Shown here: in pieces, positions 5,321 to 6,212 of the stretch
Numbering within the stretch: position 1 is the first letter of the stretch
Layout: every line of letters starts with the position of its first letter
Assembly: GCA_012511615.1 (NCBI GenBank)
Contig: JAAZFS010000231.1
Coordinates: 1 to 6,212, forward strand
From: Elusimicrobiota bacterium
GTDB lineage: Bacteria > CG03 > SLGR01
Reading direction: 5' to 3'
Length of the DNA stretch: 6,212 nt
Notes under the pieces: generated by a model
Told to the model about the DNA's origin: nothing
Databases searched by the model: none
The model's input: the letters and a program-made list of their open reading frames with translations, nothing else
Made by a program: the position numbers and the translations under genes

Positions 5321-6212
5321 TTATTTTTTCTCCTTTGTTATACCTAATTGTTCTTTAACCCTATTAAGCAAGTCTTCCGAGTAATTAAGCTTTAATGCCT
5401 CAAGGGCCTCTTTTCTGGGTAGGAGTCCGGCGCGAATCAGTTTGCTCATTTCAACATGGTAATGGGTGTAGCCGAAATGCTTTATTGAATTATCAACTGA
5501 TAAAAAATTTAAGTAGCAGTTTGTGGATTTTGCTGGATAGCTTTGTTTGGGAAACTCCCATTTGAGCTCTTTCTGTATTAGTTTTACATAATCTTCAGGG
5601 TCTTCTCTTAAAAACCAGTGAGGAGATAAAATTCTTGCTTTATGCTTTCTACTTGCGCGCTTGAGGGCCTCTTTCATGGTCTTGGGAAAACCTTTGTATT
5701 TTGGGTGGAGAGGTATGTATTCTTTAAGAAAGTTTTTTGTCGCCTGTCCCATTTTTTCAAATTCTTTATGGTCGGAGTTTGGGCTGCATTTAGTTGCAAT
5801 AGGATAACGGCTAGACTGGCCCTGGGTCCATCCGGCGATTATCAGGGGTATCTTATAGCGGGCTGCAATATCAAAAGCAAGTTGAATATACCAAATGGAA
5901 CAGGGGTGGCAGATTACGGCATCTGAACCACTCTTTACGATATCCGTAAACATTTCTTTCATGTAATCACTCTTAAAATAGAGAAAATCTACACCAAGAA
6001 TGTCAACGGCGGTTTTTATGTTTCTTAAGGCATCTTCAGTCTCAAATCCATGGTCGAATGTAAAGGCAAGAGGGTTCATCTTGTAGCGTTTTTTCATATA
6101 GTAGAGGCTGGACATACTGTCCTTCCCTCCACTACACATAACAAGTGAATCGTATTTGCCTTTGCCTCTATGTTTATTAAGAATCTTTATGAAATCTGTC
6201 TCAAGAAGGGGA
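5321..6212 (-). CDS. PP-loop N-acetyl-sugar amidotransferase-like enzyme, 5' end outside the window
   Basis: The frame stays open to the right edge, giving 296 visible residues. The ATG at 6139 is internal: the 24 residues before it (ETDFIKILNKHRGKGKYDSLV and neighbours) lead into the conserved strand before MCSGGKDSMSS, so the gene begins further right. SGGKDS (visible 27-32) is the pyrophosphate-binding PP-loop of ATP-dependent amidotransferases and thiolases. FTFDHGFETEDALRNI (about 50-65) matches the second strand of that fold, and ICHPCS (about 99-104) supplies two cysteines. In the WbpG/PseA-type family, which this most resembles, the enzyme activates a sugar with ATP and ammonia from a glutaminase partner to make an acetamidino or amide group on an O-antigen-type sugar. 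The partner HisH/HisF-like pair is not in the window. Another PP-loop amidase or thiolase remains possible. It heads the visible minus-strand operon. Confidence 0.72.
   Translation of the reverse strand, partial: PLLETDFIKILNKHRGKGKYDSLVMCSGGKDSMSSLYYMKKRYKMNPLAFTFDHGFETEDALRNIKTAVDILGVDFLYFKSDYMKEMFTDIVKSGSDAVICHPCSIWYIQLAFDIAARYKIPLIIAGWTQGQSSRYPIATKCSPNSDHKEFEKMGQATKNFLKEYIPLHPKYKGFPKTMKEALKRASRKHKARILSPHWFLREDPEDYVKLIQKELKWEFPKQSYPAKSTNCYLNFLSVDNSIKHFGYTHYHVEMSKLIRAGLLPRKEALEALKLNYSEDLLNRVKEQLGITKEKK

Noticed and set aside
5642..5926. 94-aa open frame on the plus strand
   Set aside because: It is antisense to the PP-loop enzyme, with no ribosome site or domain pattern.
6137..6139. ATG as the start of the PP-loop enzyme
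   Set aside because: The start would fall inside the strand leading directly into SGGKDS, and the frame stays open with family-like sequence to the right edge.

Overview
The window is AT-rich DNA with dense coding, bacterial gene architecture and short intergenic gaps. It looks like part of a cell-surface glycan or envelope locus from a bacterium with no lineage marker I can read. A TPR/radical SAM fusion beside a carbamoyltransferase, small membrane proteins and a sugar amidotransferase is what I would expect in uncultured candidate phyla such as Omnitrophota, but that is inference only. I see no RNA genes, insertion sequences, CRISPR or long repeats.

Left half, + strand (1-3052). A radical SAM/SPASM enzyme with N-terminal TPR repeats enters from the left edge; its reading frame is open to base 3, so the gene starts outside. 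Its stop overlaps the start of a secreted family-3 glycoside hydrolase (NagZ-like beta-N-acetylhexosaminidase), so the two are probably translationally coupled. A well-formed sigma70-type promoter (TTGGCA, 17 bp, TATAAT) lies across the end of the hydrolase gene and drives a stand-alone CheY-like receiver protein. The full receiver domain has no ATG, GTG or TTG in frame before its catalytic acidic residues. The best start is an ATC codon 7 nt after AAGGGG.

Middle (3053-3212) is a 160-bp convergent gap with no gene and one weak hairpin.

Right half, - strand (3213-6212), reads as one operon entered from the right edge. Its order is a PP-loop N-acetyl-sugar amidotransferase-like enzyme (5' end outside), a 65-aa DUF5989-like membrane protein, a 69-aa SxtJ-like membrane protein, and a NodU/CmcH-type O-carbamoyltransferase. 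Spacings are 9, 7 and 1 bp. The likely joint role is amidation and carbamoylation of sugars in a surface polysaccharide or glycolipid, with the two small membrane proteins perhaps placing the carbamoyltransferase at the membrane. The carbamoyltransferase start is moved to 4895, because the longer open frame overlaps its upstream neighbour and lies outside the conserved family N-terminus.
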